Source: Cytobacillus firmus (GTDB lineage Bacteria > Bacillota > Bacilli > Bacillales > Cytobacillaceae). Taken from it: a stretch of 64,000 nucleotides of DNA. A model generated the notes under the pieces. It saw only the letters and a list, made by a program, of their open reading frames with translations. It searched no databases and was not told the origin of the DNA. Where the stretch lies: NCBI RefSeq assembly GCF_023715565.1, contig NZ_JAMBOJ010000012.1, forward strand, positions 1 through 64,000. Direction: 5' to 3'. A program made the translations under genes and the position numbers. Below are positions 41,723-51,287 of the stretch, one piece after another (within the stretch, counting starts at the first letter, position 1; each line of letters opens with the position of its first letter).

Positions 41723-42103
41723 TTAGTTGTTCGAGTTGCCGCCTTTTCGGCCGATTTCTTCGTAGAAATCACGGTCATGATTTTCACTAGTTGCTTCTCC
41801 GCCTTTTTTCCCTATTTCCTGGTAGAATTCCTTGTCATGATTATCAGCTGTTGCTTCTCCGCCCTTTTGGCCAATCTCCTGATAAAAGTCCTTGTCATGA
41901 TTTTCCGCCGTCGCTTCTCCGCCCTTTTGGCCTATTTCCTGGTAGAAGTCTTTGTCATGGTTGTCAGCTGTTGCTTCTCCGCCTTTGGAGCCGATTTCCT
42001 GATAGAATTCCTTATCATGGTTGCGGCTTGTTGCTTCTCCACCCATGCGTCCTCGTTCCTCACGAGACATTTTATTGTTGTTACTATTGTTGTTTTTAGC
42101 CAT
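41723..42103 (-). CDS. gsiB: GsiB-like general stress protein with KGG repeats
   Basis: A 126-aa very hydrophilic protein made of five 20-residue units of the type KGGEATADNHDKDFYQEIGQ. B. subtilis GsiB, one of the strongest SigB-induced proteins, has the same LEA-like repeats; these are thought to protect against desiccation and osmotic stress. The units are encoded by 60-bp DNA repeats. It is single-gene: AAAGGAGATGAAAG ribosome site, its own terminator and a SigB-like promoter. Confidence 0.9.
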   Translation of the reverse strand: MAKNNNSNNNKMSREERGRMGGEATSRNHDKEFYQEIGSKGGEATADNHDKDFYQEIGQKGGEATAENHDKDFYQEIGQKGGEATADNHDKEFYQEIGKKGGEATSENHDRDFYEEIGRKGGNSNN

Positions 42104-42151
42104 AATCTTTCATCTCCTTTTTGTTTGTGTTTTGTTGTTACACTCCTTTAC

Positions 42152-42176
42152 ATATCCGTTATCGGGAGAATCAAAC
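42152..42176 (-). promoter_or_regulatory. Candidate SigB promoter of the gsiB-like gene
   Basis: On the minus strand GTTTGA (42171-42176), 13-bp spacer, GGATAT (42152-42157), compared with GTTTAA-13/15-GGGTAT. One mismatch in each box. The boxes lie about 50-75 bp before the start codon. Confidence 0.5.
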
Positions 42177-42345
42177 GCATGAAAGAAAGATGTTATATGG
42201 TTGTCTTACTTGTAATTTGATTTCCATTTTTTAAAATGATTCTAAAAAGGGGTGGGGTTTTGGATGGGGTTCTAACTCTGAATCTCCTTTTCCAGGCTAC
42301 TTCTGTCCAAAGCCGACTCCAGGCACACCCATAAATCACCATTAA

Positions 42346-42374
42346 AAGAAAAACCCCGCTCTGCAGCAGGGCTT
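42346..42374 (-). terminator. spoIIR terminator
   Basis: CCCTGCT/AGCGGGG stem (one G-U pair), 4-nt loop, followed by TTTTTCTTTT on the minus strand. Confidence 0.8.
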
Positions 42375-43050
42375 AACCAAAGATTTTTTCCCAAATTTCT
42401 ACTAAAAAGAACTTTACTTCTACTGGTTCTTCATCGTCCTCAGTATAAACCGGAGGGGTTTCTTTTTCGGAGTCTGTGTCAGCCGCGATTTCTTCTGCTT
42501 GTACAACTCCCTTCTTTTCTCCTTCTTCAAATCCTTCACTTACAGCTACACCGTTTGAGAAGTCAAGGAAGCATAGCGGAGGGAATAGCACGCACCACCA
42601 GTTGGCGCCTTTTCCTTCGCCAAGAGTGATAAGGATCGCTTCGTATTCTCCAGCAGGATATAAGAATTGTCCGTATAATTTCGTCGGGAAGCTGACTATT
42701 CCAAAGTCGGCATTTACACTTTGGTTCGCTCCTTCTTCAGCTGCTACTTGTTCGGCAATCTTCTGAATCTCAGGCAATCTGGACTGGATAAGCTCGCGGG
42801 CATCTTCGATGGAAGTCAGCACTGCCACCCACTCTGTGATTTCTGCATTTACTGCGTCCCTTACTTTTCTTTTAACCGCCTGGTCCTCTTCCTTGTCGCT
42901 ATTGGCCAGAATGCGAAGCCTGATCGCCTCATTTGGTATGACCATCGGTTCATCTGCTGTCACTTCTGTTTGCGGTATATATAAACTTAATATAGTTCCT
43001 AAGGATAAAATCAGTACATATAATTTCACAATCGTCTTTGTGTTCATCAT
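42373..43050 (-). CDS. spoIIR: Stage II sporulation protein R
   Basis: Signal protein made in the forespore and secreted into the intermembrane space, where it triggers SpoIIGA to process pro-sigma-E in the mother cell. The 225-aa product has an N-terminal hydrophobic export segment (about 8-27) and the SpoIIR core AIRLRILANSDKEEDQAVKRKVRDAV together with YPAGEYEAILITLGEGKGANWWCVLFPPLCFLD. ATG 43050 has AGGGGTGG upstream. It is downstream of prmC, as in B. subtilis. I could not identify a clear sigma-F promoter by eye. Confidence 0.95.
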   Translation of the reverse strand: MMNTKTIVKLYVLILSLGTILSLYIPQTEVTADEPMVIPNEAIRLRILANSDKEEDQAVKRKVRDAVNAEITEWVAVLTSIEDARELIQSRLPEIQKIAEQVAAEEGANQSVNADFGIVSFPTKLYGQFLYPAGEYEAILITLGEGKGANWWCVLFPPLCFLDFSNGVAVSEGFEEGEKKGVVQAEEIAADTDSEKETPPVYTEDDEEPVEVKFFLVEIWEKIFG

Positions 43051-43147
43051 TTCTGCCACCACCCCTTCACTATCCACAGTGTGGACAGGATGGCAGAATC
43101 TTAAACTAGTAAAATTAATATTTTTCTAGTTTCTATTAATTTATCTT

Positions 43148-43178
43148 TTCGACAAAATTCGGGTGGTGCCTGTCACCC
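43148..43178. repeat. 31-bp GGGTGACAGGCACC element at the prmC 3' end
   Basis: Same element and orientation as 39184-39214, one mismatch. Here too GGGTGA gives the last glycine codon and the stop of the gene (prmC, ending AEIG-stop). Confidence 0.85.
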
Positions 43179-44027
43179 GATTTCCGCAAAAACCATCCGG
43201 TCTTTGCCGTTGATATCATAGATGGTTTCGATGTTGGCCCCTGGAAAAGCTTTTTGCAGGAGTGCAGAAACTGCTGCACTTTGGCCAGCTCCTACTTCGA
43301 AGCCGATGAGAGCACGGTCTTTGATGACGGCTGGCAGCTCCGCCATAAAGCGCTGGTACAGATCCAGCCCCTCTTCCCCTGCAAAAAGAGCACGATGCGG
43401 CTCATGCCTGGTGACTACATCTGACATCCACTCGATGTCCCTTTCCGGTATATAGGGGGGGTTTGATAAAATGATATCGAACTTCTTCCCTTTTGAGATA
43501 AGGGGCTGGAGAAGGTCTCCCTGGAAAAATTCGATTTCCGCGCCATTCTGTTCTGCATTTTTTTGAGCTAGCTCAAGGGTCGGACCATAGATATCTGTGG
43601 CCGTGACAATTAATTCCGGTTTCTCGAGCTTCATCGTAACAGCAATCGCTCCGCTCCCGGTGCCGATGTCCGCCATTTCAAGACCATCCACAGAGCCGAA
43701 AATCTTGTTGATTTTCTGCAGAGCGTTATAAACGAGTTCTTCTGTTTCCGGCCTTGGAATAAGCACATCCTCATTCACCCGGAAGGTGCGCCCGTAAAAC
43801 TCCTCAGTACCGATGATATACTGAACAGGCTGGCCCGCTGCGTGTGCCTGTACTGCACGCTGAAATTCAGACAGAACTTCCGGATTCACTTCTTCGCGCA
43901 GATTAGCCAGAAAGCTTGCCCTGCTCATCTTCATAAAATGCTGCAATAGCAGCTCACCGGCATTTTCATCGCGATCGGCCTTCTTTAAAAAAGAAGAAGC
44001 CCAGTTGAGGGCTTCATATACTTTCAT
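43173..44027 (-). CDS. prmC: Release factor glutamine N5-methyltransferase
   Basis: Methylates the GGQ glutamine of release factors RF1 and RF2. The SAM motif [12 protein letters not shown] and the catalytic NPPYIPE loop are intact, with an N-terminal helical domain. ATG 44027 gives 284 aa starting [14 protein letters not shown], which aligns with recalled B. subtilis MKTIFEALKWASSYL; ATG 44042, overlapping the prfA end, is an alternative, and neither has a strong ribosome site. Pairing with prfA, its substrate gene, is standard. The 3' end is set by a dispersed repeat. Confidence 0.93.
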   Translation of the reverse strand: MKVYEALNWASSFLKKADRDENAGELLLQHFMKMSRASFLANLREEVNPEVLSEFQRAVQAHAAGQPVQYIIGTEEFYGRTFRVNEDVLIPRPETEELVYNALQKINKIFGSVDGLEMADIGTGSGAIAVTMKLEKPELIVTATDIYGPTLELAQKNAEQNGAEIEFFQGDLLQPLISKGKKFDIILSNPPYIPERDIEWMSDVVTRHEPHRALFAGEEGLDLYQRFMAELPAVIKDRALIGFEVGAGQSAAVSALLQKAFPGANIETIYDINGKDRMVFAEIG

Positions 44028-44034
44028 CGTTGAA

Positions 44035-45114
44035 TTACTCATTGGATGCACTATCCAGCTTGGCAGATTGCTCTTCCACGATCAGCGCGTCAATAACCTC
44101 ATCAAGCTTGCCTTGAAGGATCTGATCCAGCTTTTGGATTGTTAAACCGATGCGGTGATCGGTTACACGGTTTTGAGGGAAGTTGTACGTACGGATACGC
44201 TCAGAACGGTCTCCGGTACCAACTGCTGATTTACGCTGCTGGTCATATTCCGCCTGTGCTTCCCGCTGGAACTTGTCATACACACGGGCACGAAGAACCT
44301 TCATCGCTTTTTCTTTATTCTTGATTTGTGACTTTTCATCCTGACAGGATACAACCGTGCCTGTCGGCAAGTGAGTCAGACGAACAGCTGACATCGTCGT
44401 ATTAACACTCTGTCCGCCCGGTCCGCTTGAAGCAAATGTATCCACACGGATATCTTTCTCATGAATGTCGATTTCCACTTCTTCTGCTTCAGGAAGAACC
44501 GCAACCGTTGCCGTAGAAGTGTGAATGCGCCCGCCAGATTCAGTTTCCGGTACACGCTGAACACGGTGTGCGCCATTTTCAAACTTAAGCTTGGAATATG
44601 CGCCATTTCCGTTGATCATGAAAATGATTTCCTTATAGCCGCCTACACCCGTTGAGCTGGTTTCAATAACATCGATCTTCCAGCCCTGCGTCTCAGCAAA
44701 TCGGCTGTACATGCGGTATAGATCACCTGCAAATAAGGCAGCTTCATCACCGCCGGCAGCACCGCGAATTTCCATAATAACGTTTTTATCATCATTTGGG
44801 TCTTTTGGAATAAGAAGGATTTTCAGACGCGCTTCCAGATCATCTTTTCTTTCCTCAAGTTCACCCAGCTCTTCTTTAACCATTTCGCGCATTTCTGCAT
44901 CGAGCTTCTCTTCAAGCATGGCACGCGCATCCTGATACTGCTCTTTCACTTCTTTATATTCACGGTATGTGTCAACAGTTTCCTGAATACCGGACTGTTC
45001 TTTTGAATATTCGCGAAGCTTTTTCGGATCATTGACAATTTCCGGATCGCTCAAAAGCTCATTTAATCTTTCATAACGGTCCTCGACAGATTGAAGACGA
45101 TCAAACACAGCCAT
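44035..45114 (-). CDS. prfA: Peptide chain release factor 1
   Basis: RF1 recognises UAA and UAG and releases the finished peptide. The 359-aa protein has the GGQ motif in [24 protein letters not shown], and [26 protein letters not shown], characteristic of RF1. The last codons adjoin or overlap the prmC start, so the two are translationally coupled. Confidence 0.98.
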   Translation of the reverse strand: MAVFDRLQSVEDRYERLNELLSDPEIVNDPKKLREYSKEQSGIQETVDTYREYKEVKEQYQDARAMLEEKLDAEMREMVKEELGELEERKDDLEARLKILLIPKDPNDDKNVIMEIRGAAGGDEAALFAGDLYRMYSRFAETQGWKIDVIETSSTGVGGYKEIIFMINGNGAYSKLKFENGAHRVQRVPETESGGRIHTSTATVAVLPEAEEVEIDIHEKDIRVDTFASSGPGGQSVNTTMSAVRLTHLPTGTVVSCQDEKSQIKNKEKAMKVLRARVYDKFQREAQAEYDQQRKSAVGTGDRSERIRTYNFPQNRVTDHRIGLTIQKLDQILQGKLDEVIDALIVEEQSAKLDSASNE

Positions 45115-45348
45115 TCACCTCAATTTTTTATCCAATAACCGCGGGATTTCCCAGCGGAGTATAGTTAAATTTATTTACAGACGTTATTCCATAACATTCT
45201 AATTATAGTATAGCTGAAAGTTACAGTCAAAACGATTCATGGCTTTCTTTTTGTCCGGGAATTTTCAGAAAAATAATTGCCTGGGGTGGTTATATCCTAT
45301 ATATTGATTTTATCAATTGACTCCGCACTGGAAAATGAGGTGAACCGT

Positions 45349-46311
45349 ATGAAAGCCATCGTATTAGGCATTTTCTCCGCCTTCTTCTTTGCTTTCACAT
45401 TTGTTTTAAACCGGGCAATGGAAATAGATGGCGGGAGCTGGCTATGGAGCGCATCTCTCCGCTATTTTTTCATGATACCTCTGTTGGGTGCCATCGTGGC
45501 ATTCAGGGGGAATTTGCGGCCCTTATTTATTGAAATGAAAAAGTCCCCATGGCCATGGCTGCTTTGGAGCTTTGTAGGCTTTGGCTTATTTTACGCACCA
45601 TTATGTTTTGCGGCGGCCTATGGACCCGGCTGGCTGATTGCCGGAACCTGGCAGATTACGATTATCTCCGGTTCCCTGCTTGCACCGCTTTTTTTCGTTG
45701 CGTTTGAAACCGGAAATGGAACGGTGAAAGTAAGAGGAAAAATTCCTTTTCGCGGAATGATGATGAGCCTGGTCATTCTTCTTGGCGTTGCGGTTATGCA
45801 GGTGGAGCACGCATCTTCCATATCTTTGCGGGATACGCTGCTTGTCATCATTCCCCTGATTATCGCCTCCTTTGCCTATCCGTTAGGCAACCGCAAAATG
45901 ATGGATGTTTGTGAGAATCGGCTTGACGCTTACCAGCGTGTACTCGGAATGACGATTGCCAGTCTTCCTTTTTGGTTCCTCCTCTCAGTCGCAGCCATGG
46001 CAACAAGCGGATGGCCCAGTTTCAGCCAGGTCACTCAATCCGGGTTAGTCGCTCTCTTTTCCGGAGTTATTGCCACGGTGTTGTTTTTTGCAGCAACAGA
46101 CCTTGTCCGGGGCAATATGCAAAAACTCGGGGCAGTGGAAGCAACTCAATCTCTCGAGGTTCTTTTTGCTGTTCTTGGTGAAGTGGCGCTGCTGGCAAGC
46201 CCGATGCCATCCGGAATTTCGTTAACAGGAATGGCCCTTGTCATTGTTGGCATGGTGCTGCACAGTTATGTGACCTCGAACAAGTCTATTTTAAAAAGAA
46301 GTGCTGCGTAA
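45349..46311 (+). CDS. DMT-superfamily transporter (EmrE-type multidrug efflux family)
   Basis: A 320-aa integral membrane protein with about ten helices in two EamA-like halves. ATG 45349 has GAGGTGA at 6 nt; the longer in-frame reading upstream is not supported. The N-terminal AIVLGIFSAFFFAFTFVLNRAMEIDGGSWLWSASLRYFFMIPL is typical of a DMT subgroup annotated as multidrug resistance efflux transporters; the substrate is unknown. It is the only plus-strand gene in this stretch and converges on the spore lipoprotein. Confidence 0.85.
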   Translation: MKAIVLGIFSAFFFAFTFVLNRAMEIDGGSWLWSASLRYFFMIPLLGAIVAFRGNLRPLFIEMKKSPWPWLLWSFVGFGLFYAPLCFAAAYGPGWLIAGTWQITIISGSLLAPLFFVAFETGNGTVKVRGKIPFRGMMMSLVILLGVAVMQVEHASSISLRDTLLVIIPLIIASFAYPLGNRKMMDVCENRLDAYQRVLGMTIASLPFWFLLSVAAMATSGWPSFSQVTQSGLVALFSGVIATVLFFAATDLVRGNMQKLGAVEATQSLEVLFAVLGEVALLASPMPSGISLTGMALVIVGMVLHSYVTSNKSILKRSAA

Positions 46312-46343
46312 AAAAAATGCCCTGGGTAAGCAGGGCATTTTAC
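46311..46343. terminator. Bidirectional terminator
   Basis: AAAATGCCCTG/CAGGGCATTTT perfect stem with a 5-nt loop and A/T runs on both sides. It lies between the convergent DMT transporter and lipoprotein genes and serves both. Confidence 0.92.
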
Positions 46344-46780
46344 GTGCGGTCTTCCTGAACCTTCACTTCAATATGATAAGTCGGAAGAGCTTTAATCAGG
46401 GCTTTATGCAATTGAGCCTGTGAATCGATCTTTTCCTGATGGGTCATATTGCCTTTCCGGTATGCAGTCACCCACATATCCTCCCCATTGATCCAAACAG
46501 CTCCCGGGCGGTATCCCTCATGAGCAGCAACCACTTTGCGGGCCTGGTCGATATCATCCTGATTATCCACGCGCTTGCCGTCAAAGTTGATAAAGTTCGG
46601 ATTCTGATCACCGCTCATCGTCCGGTCCAATGTATCATTGTCTTCTGTGCGGTCCAGATCGTTATTGATGAATGAAACTCCATCCCGGCTCTCATGGTCA
46701 TACTCACTCTCAGTCGCCTGATTATTGGCACAGCCAGCCATCAATGTGAGCAGCAGAAGGAACATACTCAGTTTTTTCAT
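46340..46780 (-). CDS. YhcN/YlaJ-family sporulation lipoprotein
   Basis: A 146-aa lipoprotein: signal peptide and lipobox LMAGC give a modified cysteine at about residue 17. The C-terminal part (DDIDQARKVVAAHEGYRPGAVWINGEDMWVTAYRKGNMTHQEKIDSQAQLHKALIKALP) fits the YhcN/YlaJ family of forespore-expressed lipoproteins that affect spore germination or outgrowth. It is a single gene with a strong AAGGAGG site. Confidence 0.85.
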   Translation of the reverse strand: MKKLSMFLLLLTLMAGCANNQATESEYDHESRDGVSFINNDLDRTEDNDTLDRTMSGDQNPNFINFDGKRVDNQDDIDQARKVVAAHEGYRPGAVWINGEDMWVTAYRKGNMTHQEKIDSQAQLHKALIKALPTYHIEVKVQEDRT

Positions 46781-46930
46781 TCTTTACACCTCCTTTTTAT
46801 AGCATGTCCGCTATAAGAAGGATTGTGCGGTCCAAAATAAGGCAGAGCCTGGGGGTAGAAGGCGTTGATTTTTGATTTGGCTGAAGCTTTGGTAAGCATT
46901 TTTCTTAGTATTTTGTCCAAAATCTCTCCG

Positions 46931-47160
46931 GGTTCGGACTCAAATCACAGGATTTTTGCTTTTTGTGTCTGAAGTTGGCCCGGGCTTGGACTCAAACTAC
47001 CTCATTTTTGCTTTTTATGTCGGTCTCAACCTACCTCATTTTTGCTTTTTGTGTCTGAAGTTGAACCAGGTTCGGACTCAAACAACCGCATTTTTACTTT
47101 TTGTGCCTGAAGTTGGCACAGGTTTGGACTCAATCCGCTTTTCATCGCTTTTTGCAAAAC
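46931..47160. repeat. 52-bp imperfect tandem repeats upstream of the lipoprotein gene
   Basis: GGACTCAA starts at 46936, 46988, 47074 and 47126; intervals are 52, 86 and 52 bp. The 86-bp interval is one unit plus a 34-bp internal duplication of the segment with ACCTCATTTTTGCTTTTT. Each unit contains TTTTTGTGTCTGAAGTTG. The rest of 46781-47210 is the tdk terminator and plain AT-rich DNA. Confidence 0.85.
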
Positions 47161-47193
47161 AAAAAAACTGCCCGGAACACGCCAGGGCAGAGA
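47160..47193 (-). terminator. tdk terminator
   Basis: CTGCCC/GGGCAG stem extended by partial pairing, followed by T7 on the minus strand, 18 bp past tdk. Confidence 0.85.
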
Positions 47194-47210
47194 GATCGTT
47201 AAGTATAAAT

Positions 47211-47831
47211 TTATGATAAAAACTCGGTTGTCTTCTGTTTTTCTAAAACATTGGGTGATTTGGGTACTTCATGATGATGGCGGCAGCGCGGTTCATAGGC
47301 TTCTGAGGCGCCAACTAAAATAACCGGGTCATCATATGAAGCTGGATTTCCATTGATCAGGCGCTGTGTACGGCTTGCAGGTGATCCGCAAACGGCACAG
47401 ACGGCTTGAAGCTTTGTAACCAATTCTGCTATCGCCATGATGGCAGGCATTTGGCCAAACGGCTCCCCGCGGAAGTCCTGATCAAGACCGGCAGCGATAA
47501 CACGATGTCCGCTGTCAGCCAGGTGCTGAATGACTTTGACAATTTCATCATCAAAAAATTGCACTTCATCAATAGCAATCAAATCAATTTCAGGTGTAAT
47601 GTATTTAAAAATATCGGTAGACTGGGTCAGGGGTTTAGCTATGACCGAAGTTCCATTATGTGAAACGACAGCTTCATCACCATATCGGTTATCAATCTGC
47701 GGTTTAAATACAGCAATTTGCTGTTTGGCGAACTGAGCTCTGCGCACACGGCGAATCAGTTCTTCTGATTTGCCGGAGAACATGCTGCCGCAAATGACTT
47801 CCACCCATCCGTGATGATTCATAACGTACAT
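47211..47831 (-). CDS. tdk: Thymidine kinase
   Basis: Type II thymidine kinase, 206 aa, for pyrimidine salvage. It has the P-loop [14 protein letters not shown], the Walker B DEVQFF and the zinc-binding cysteines in [13 protein letters not shown] and CRHHHE. Full-length similarity to recalled B. subtilis Tdk. It follows rpmE, as in B. subtilis, but with a terminator between. Confidence 0.98.
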   Translation of the reverse strand: MYVMNHHGWVEVICGSMFSGKSEELIRRVRRAQFAKQQIAVFKPQIDNRYGDEAVVSHNGTSVIAKPLTQSTDIFKYITPEIDLIAIDEVQFFDDEIVKVIQHLADSGHRVIAAGLDQDFRGEPFGQMPAIMAIAELVTKLQAVCAVCGSPASRTQRLINGNPASYDDPVILVGASEAYEPRCRHHHEVPKSPNVLEKQKTTEFLS

Positions 47832-47981
47832 GAACGGCCTCTCCTTCCTCGTTCTAACTAATAGAATGCCTTGCTTTGACTATTTGTATGAAGAAAGGGG
47901 TTGAGCTGTTAATGTGCACTCGCGCTTTTTCAAAACAAAAAGGTCCCTGAATAATTCTTCATAACGGCTTATTTTGCAATA

Positions 47982-48017
47982 AAAAACAGGCAAGAAAGTT
48001 AACTTGCCTGTTTTTGT
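47982..48017 (-). terminator. rpmE terminator
   Basis: AAACAGGCAAG/CTTGCCTGTTT stem with an 8-nt loop followed by TTTATTG on the minus strand. Confidence 0.9.
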
Positions 48018-48023
48018 TGTTTA

Positions 48024-48236
48024 TTATTTTTGTTCTGACTTAATGCCGTATTTCTTATTGAAACGGTCAACACGTCCGCCGGCTTCAGCGAATTTCTGAC
48101 GTCCAGTATAGAATGGGTGGCACTCAGAGCAAGTTTCAACGCGGATCTCTTCTTGAACAGAACCGGTTTCGAACTCGTTACCGCAAGCACATTTCACCAT
48201 TGCTTTTTTATAGTTAGGATGAATTCCTGATTTCAT
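48024..48236 (-). CDS. rpmE: Ribosomal protein bL31, zinc-binding form
   Basis: A 70-aa 50S subunit protein. The zinc ligands are present in [13 protein letters not shown] and [15 protein letters not shown], which marks the C+ form (the YtiA-type lacks them). ATG 48236 is chosen because AAGGAG lies 9 nt upstream; an ATG three codons earlier touches the site. It is downstream of rho, as in B. subtilis. Confidence 0.98.
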   Translation of the reverse strand: MKSGIHPNYKKAMVKCACGNEFETGSVQEEIRVETCSECHPFYTGRQKFAEAGGRVDRFNKKYGIKSEQK

Positions 48237-48404
48237 TCTTTTCATCTCCTTCCGCCCTGAATCATTCGAAACAGAGTTATATATTACGGGCAATCATGAA
48301 TTGCCGTAAACTTCAAAAACACACTGTCATCATTATAACAAGTCCATGTGTTTTTTGCAATAATTGAATTCTGCATCCTGGAATTTCCAGATGGAATTTT
48401 GTTT

Positions 48405-48477
48405 ATTAACGCTGTCGTTGATTTCCGCTGCAGGCACTTGCTTTTCGCGGGAGTCAAGTACCATCCGCTCCAACTAA
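48405..48477. repeat. Family A repeat remnant in the rpmE-rho gap
   Basis: CGTTGATTTCCGCTGCAGGCACTTGCTTTTCGCGGGAG and ACCATCCGCTCCAACT match the two ends of the family A element at 58796-58945; the interior is missing. The gap (48237-48548) shows nothing else that I can identify. Confidence 0.6.
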
Positions 48478-48548
48478 TTAAGATTCCTGGAGAGAATAAA
48501 TTTAACATAAACAGCATTATTAAAAAACGAAAGTTTCACTAAATTTTA

Positions 48549-49811
48549 TTAACGCTTAGCCTTCATCTCTTCAGCAAGGTTGGCGAAGAATTCTTCGTTT
48601 GATTTTGTCTGTCTTAGCTTGCGAAGCAGTTTTTCGGCGAAGTCCGGTGAATCGGACATGGACTTGCGGATTGCCCACAGCTTGTCCAGGTGATCCTTCT
48701 GAATAAGAAGTTCCTCTTTACGCGTGCCGGAGCGGCGGATGTCGATGGCCGGGAAGATTCTTCTTTCAGCCAGTGAGCGGTCAAGGTGCAGCTCCATATT
48801 GCCTGTCCCTTTGAACTCTTCATAAATGACATCATCCATCCGTGAACCCGTGTCAACGAGTGCAGTTGCCAGAATCGTTAAGCTTCCGCCCTCTTCAATG
48901 TTTCGGGCAGCACCGAAGAAACGCTTTGGCCGGTGGAATGCAGCCGGGTCAATACCGCCGGACAGGGTTCTGCCGCTTGGAGGAATAACCAGGTTATACG
49001 CTCTTGCCAGCCTTGTAATGCTGTCCATCAGAATTACAACATCACGCTTATGCTCAACGAGACGCATTGCACGTTCAAGCACAAGCTCGGCCACTTTAAT
49101 GTGGTTTTCCGGCACTTCATCAAATGTGGAGCTGACTACATCTCCTGCAACTGAACGCTCGATGTCTGTTACCTCTTCCGGGCGCTCGTCAATCAATAGC
49201 ACGATCAGTTCCGCTTCCGGGTGGTTGGTTGTTACGCTATTGGCAATTTCTTTTAAAAGCATAGTCTTACCTGCTTTTGGAGGAGCGACAATCAGACCAC
49301 GCTGCCCGAATCCAACCGGTGCAAGCAGGTCCATAATTCTTGTAGACAGCTGTCTTGTACCTGTCTCCAATTTCATATGGCGGTTTGGATAAAGTGGTGT
49401 CAGTCCAGGAAAGTGAACACGCTCTTTTGCTGATTCGGGATCATCGCCATTCACAGCTTCAACCTGCAGAAGGCCGAAATAACGCTCATTTTCTTTTGGA
49501 GGACGGACTTTTCCTGAAACCTTATCTCCGTTTCTCAAATCGAAACGGCGGATCTGGGAAGCGGAAATATAAATATCCTCTGAGCTTGGTGAATAGTTGA
49601 TTGGACGAAGGAAACCAAACCCTTCAGACTGAATGATCTCCAGGACACCTTCCATGAAGAAGTAGCCCTCCTGCTCTGCTCTCGCCTTCAGGATGGCAAA
49701 GATTAACTCTTTTTTCGATAACTTGCTGTAATAAGAAACTTTATATTCACGGGCAAGTTCATAAAGCTCTTTAAGCTTCATATTTTCTAAACTTGAAATA
49801 TTTAAACCCAT
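48549..49811 (-). CDS. rho: Transcription termination factor Rho
   Basis: Hexameric RNA helicase that ends untranslated transcripts, 420 aa. N-terminal Rho domain with the cold-shock-like primary RNA site [10 protein letters not shown]-type block ([34 protein letters not shown]), then the RecA-type ATPase with P-loop [15 protein letters not shown] and [13 protein letters not shown]. Very close to recalled B. subtilis Rho. The 350-bp region upstream (49812-50161) contains the glpX terminator and is otherwise without a gene; B. subtilis rho is autoregulated in its leader. Confidence 0.98.
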   Translation of the reverse strand: MGLNISSLENMKLKELYELAREYKVSYYSKLSKKELIFAILKARAEQEGYFFMEGVLEIIQSEGFGFLRPINYSPSSEDIYISASQIRRFDLRNGDKVSGKVRPPKENERYFGLLQVEAVNGDDPESAKERVHFPGLTPLYPNRHMKLETGTRQLSTRIMDLLAPVGFGQRGLIVAPPKAGKTMLLKEIANSVTTNHPEAELIVLLIDERPEEVTDIERSVAGDVVSSTFDEVPENHIKVAELVLERAMRLVEHKRDVVILMDSITRLARAYNLVIPPSGRTLSGGIDPAAFHRPKRFFGAARNIEEGGSLTILATALVDTGSRMDDVIYEEFKGTGNMELHLDRSLAERRIFPAIDIRRSGTRKEELLIQKDHLDKLWAIRKSMSDSPDFAEKLLRKLRQTKSNEEFFANLAEEMKAKR

Positions 49812-50102
49812 TTTTACACCACACTTTTGAAATTTTCAATTATTTCCTCCATATGCAGCTGTTCAAATGATTGGACTTTATATGAAAGGAAAGGGAAAGA
49901 TACTTTGAGGCACTGAAAATAGCTGAAGATTCTATCATTATGTTCTTAATTAAAGATTTCGAGGAATGGAACGGTTTGCTGTCCGTTTTCGGTTAAAATT
50001 ATGAGGTAACCTATTCCATGAAAAACAATCTCTATTTTAACCCTTAATGGGAAAATTAATCAATAACAAAATTTGATATGGAAAATATAGCAGGAAGGAA
50101 AT

Positions 50103-50146
50103 GAAAATGAGCGGGCTGGCCCAGTTCGGCCAGCACTCATTTTCTA
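50103..50146 (-). terminator. glpX terminator
   Basis: GAAAATGAG..CTGGCC/GGCCAG..CTCATTTTC long interrupted stem, 16 bp past the glpX stop. The T-tract is modest (TTTTCATTTCC). Confidence 0.75.
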
Positions 50147-50161
50147 TCTGTTTATTTATAT

Positions 50162-51124
50162 TTATTTAATAACAAGATTAGGCTTTTTATTCAGACTATG
50201 GCGCCCCTCGACAAAGCGGACTGTTCCTGATTTCGCACGCATAACAATTGAATGAGTTGAACCGTATGAACCTTTGAACTGTACGCCTTTCAAAAGCTCC
50301 CCATCTGTTACGCCTGTTGCAGCAAAAATCGCGTCATCGCCTTTGACCAGATCTTCCATAAGAAGGACTTTATTAATATTAAGGCCCATCTTCAAGCAGC
50401 GCTCAGCCTCTGCGTCATTTTGCGGAAGAAGTTTCCCCTGAATTTCCCCGCCAAGGCACTTTAGGGCAACAGCTGCCAGCACGCCTTCCGGTGCACCGCC
50501 GGATCCGAACAAAATATCGACACCTGTTTCATCAAAGGCAGTATTAATGGCTCCAGCCACGTCGCCATCGTTGATTAATTTAATTCTGGCACCTGCTTCT
50601 CGAAGCTGGCTGATGATGTGTTCATGGCGCTCACGGTTAAGCACTGTCGCCACAACATCCTGGATATCCTTGTTTTTGGCCTTTGCTACCGCTTTCAAAT
50701 TATCCAAAACAGAAGCGTTGATATCAATTTGACCGACGGCTTCAGGGCCGACTGCAATTTTGTCCATATACATATCCGGAGCGTGCAGAAGATTTCCATG
50801 GTCAGCTACCGCAAGAACAGCTAATGCATTCCAGCCGCCGGATGCTACGATGTTAGTTCCTTCAAGCGGATCAACAGCGACATCCACGCGTGGACCGTAG
50901 CCAGTTCCAAGCTTTTCCCCGATATAAAGCATTGGCGCTTCATCCATTTCGCCTTCCCCGATAACGACTGTCCCCTTCATTGGCACCGTATCGAATACAT
51001 CTCTCATTGCAGAAGTAGCGGCATCATCCGCTTCATCCTTTAATCCGCGGCCCATCCAGCGTGCTGATGCTAAAGCGGCACCTTCAGTTACACGAACTAA
51101 TTCCATTGACAAACTTCTTTCCAT
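50162..51124 (-). CDS. glpX: Class II fructose-1,6-bisphosphatase
   Basis: Gluconeogenic enzyme, 320 aa from ATG 51124 ([11 protein letters not shown]), which has GGGAGG at 8 nt. Metal and substrate motifs [11 protein letters not shown] and [13 protein letters not shown] identify the GlpX family. It stands between murAB and rho, as in B. subtilis and relatives. Together with fbaA and the transaldolase upstream it forms a small cluster of sugar-phosphate enzymes. Confidence 0.96.
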   Translation of the reverse strand: MERSLSMELVRVTEGAALASARWMGRGLKDEADDAATSAMRDVFDTVPMKGTVVIGEGEMDEAPMLYIGEKLGTGYGPRVDVAVDPLEGTNIVASGGWNALAVLAVADHGNLLHAPDMYMDKIAVGPEAVGQIDINASVLDNLKAVAKAKNKDIQDVVATVLNRERHEHIISQLREAGARIKLINDGDVAGAINTAFDETGVDILFGSGGAPEGVLAAVALKCLGGEIQGKLLPQNDAEAERCLKMGLNINKVLLMEDLVKGDDAIFAATGVTDGELLKGVQFKGSYGSTHSIVMRAKSGTVRFVEGRHSLNKKPNLVIK

Positions 51125-51287
51125 CGATTTTTCCTCCCCGGATTCTAAGGCTGGCAGCATGGCAAATGCGGACCGGCTTCTTACCCCCGGTACCGCAAGC
51201 CTGCCTTAATTTATATTTGTCTGCTGATCCCCTTTAGCATTGGCCCAAGTATGATCAGTCAGCTGTTAATATTCAATGGTGTTCTAT

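Noticed and set aside
46956-47216. Plus-strand frame of 86 aa with internal repeats
   Set aside because: It follows the 52-bp DNA repeats, overlaps the tdk terminator and lacks a ribosome site.
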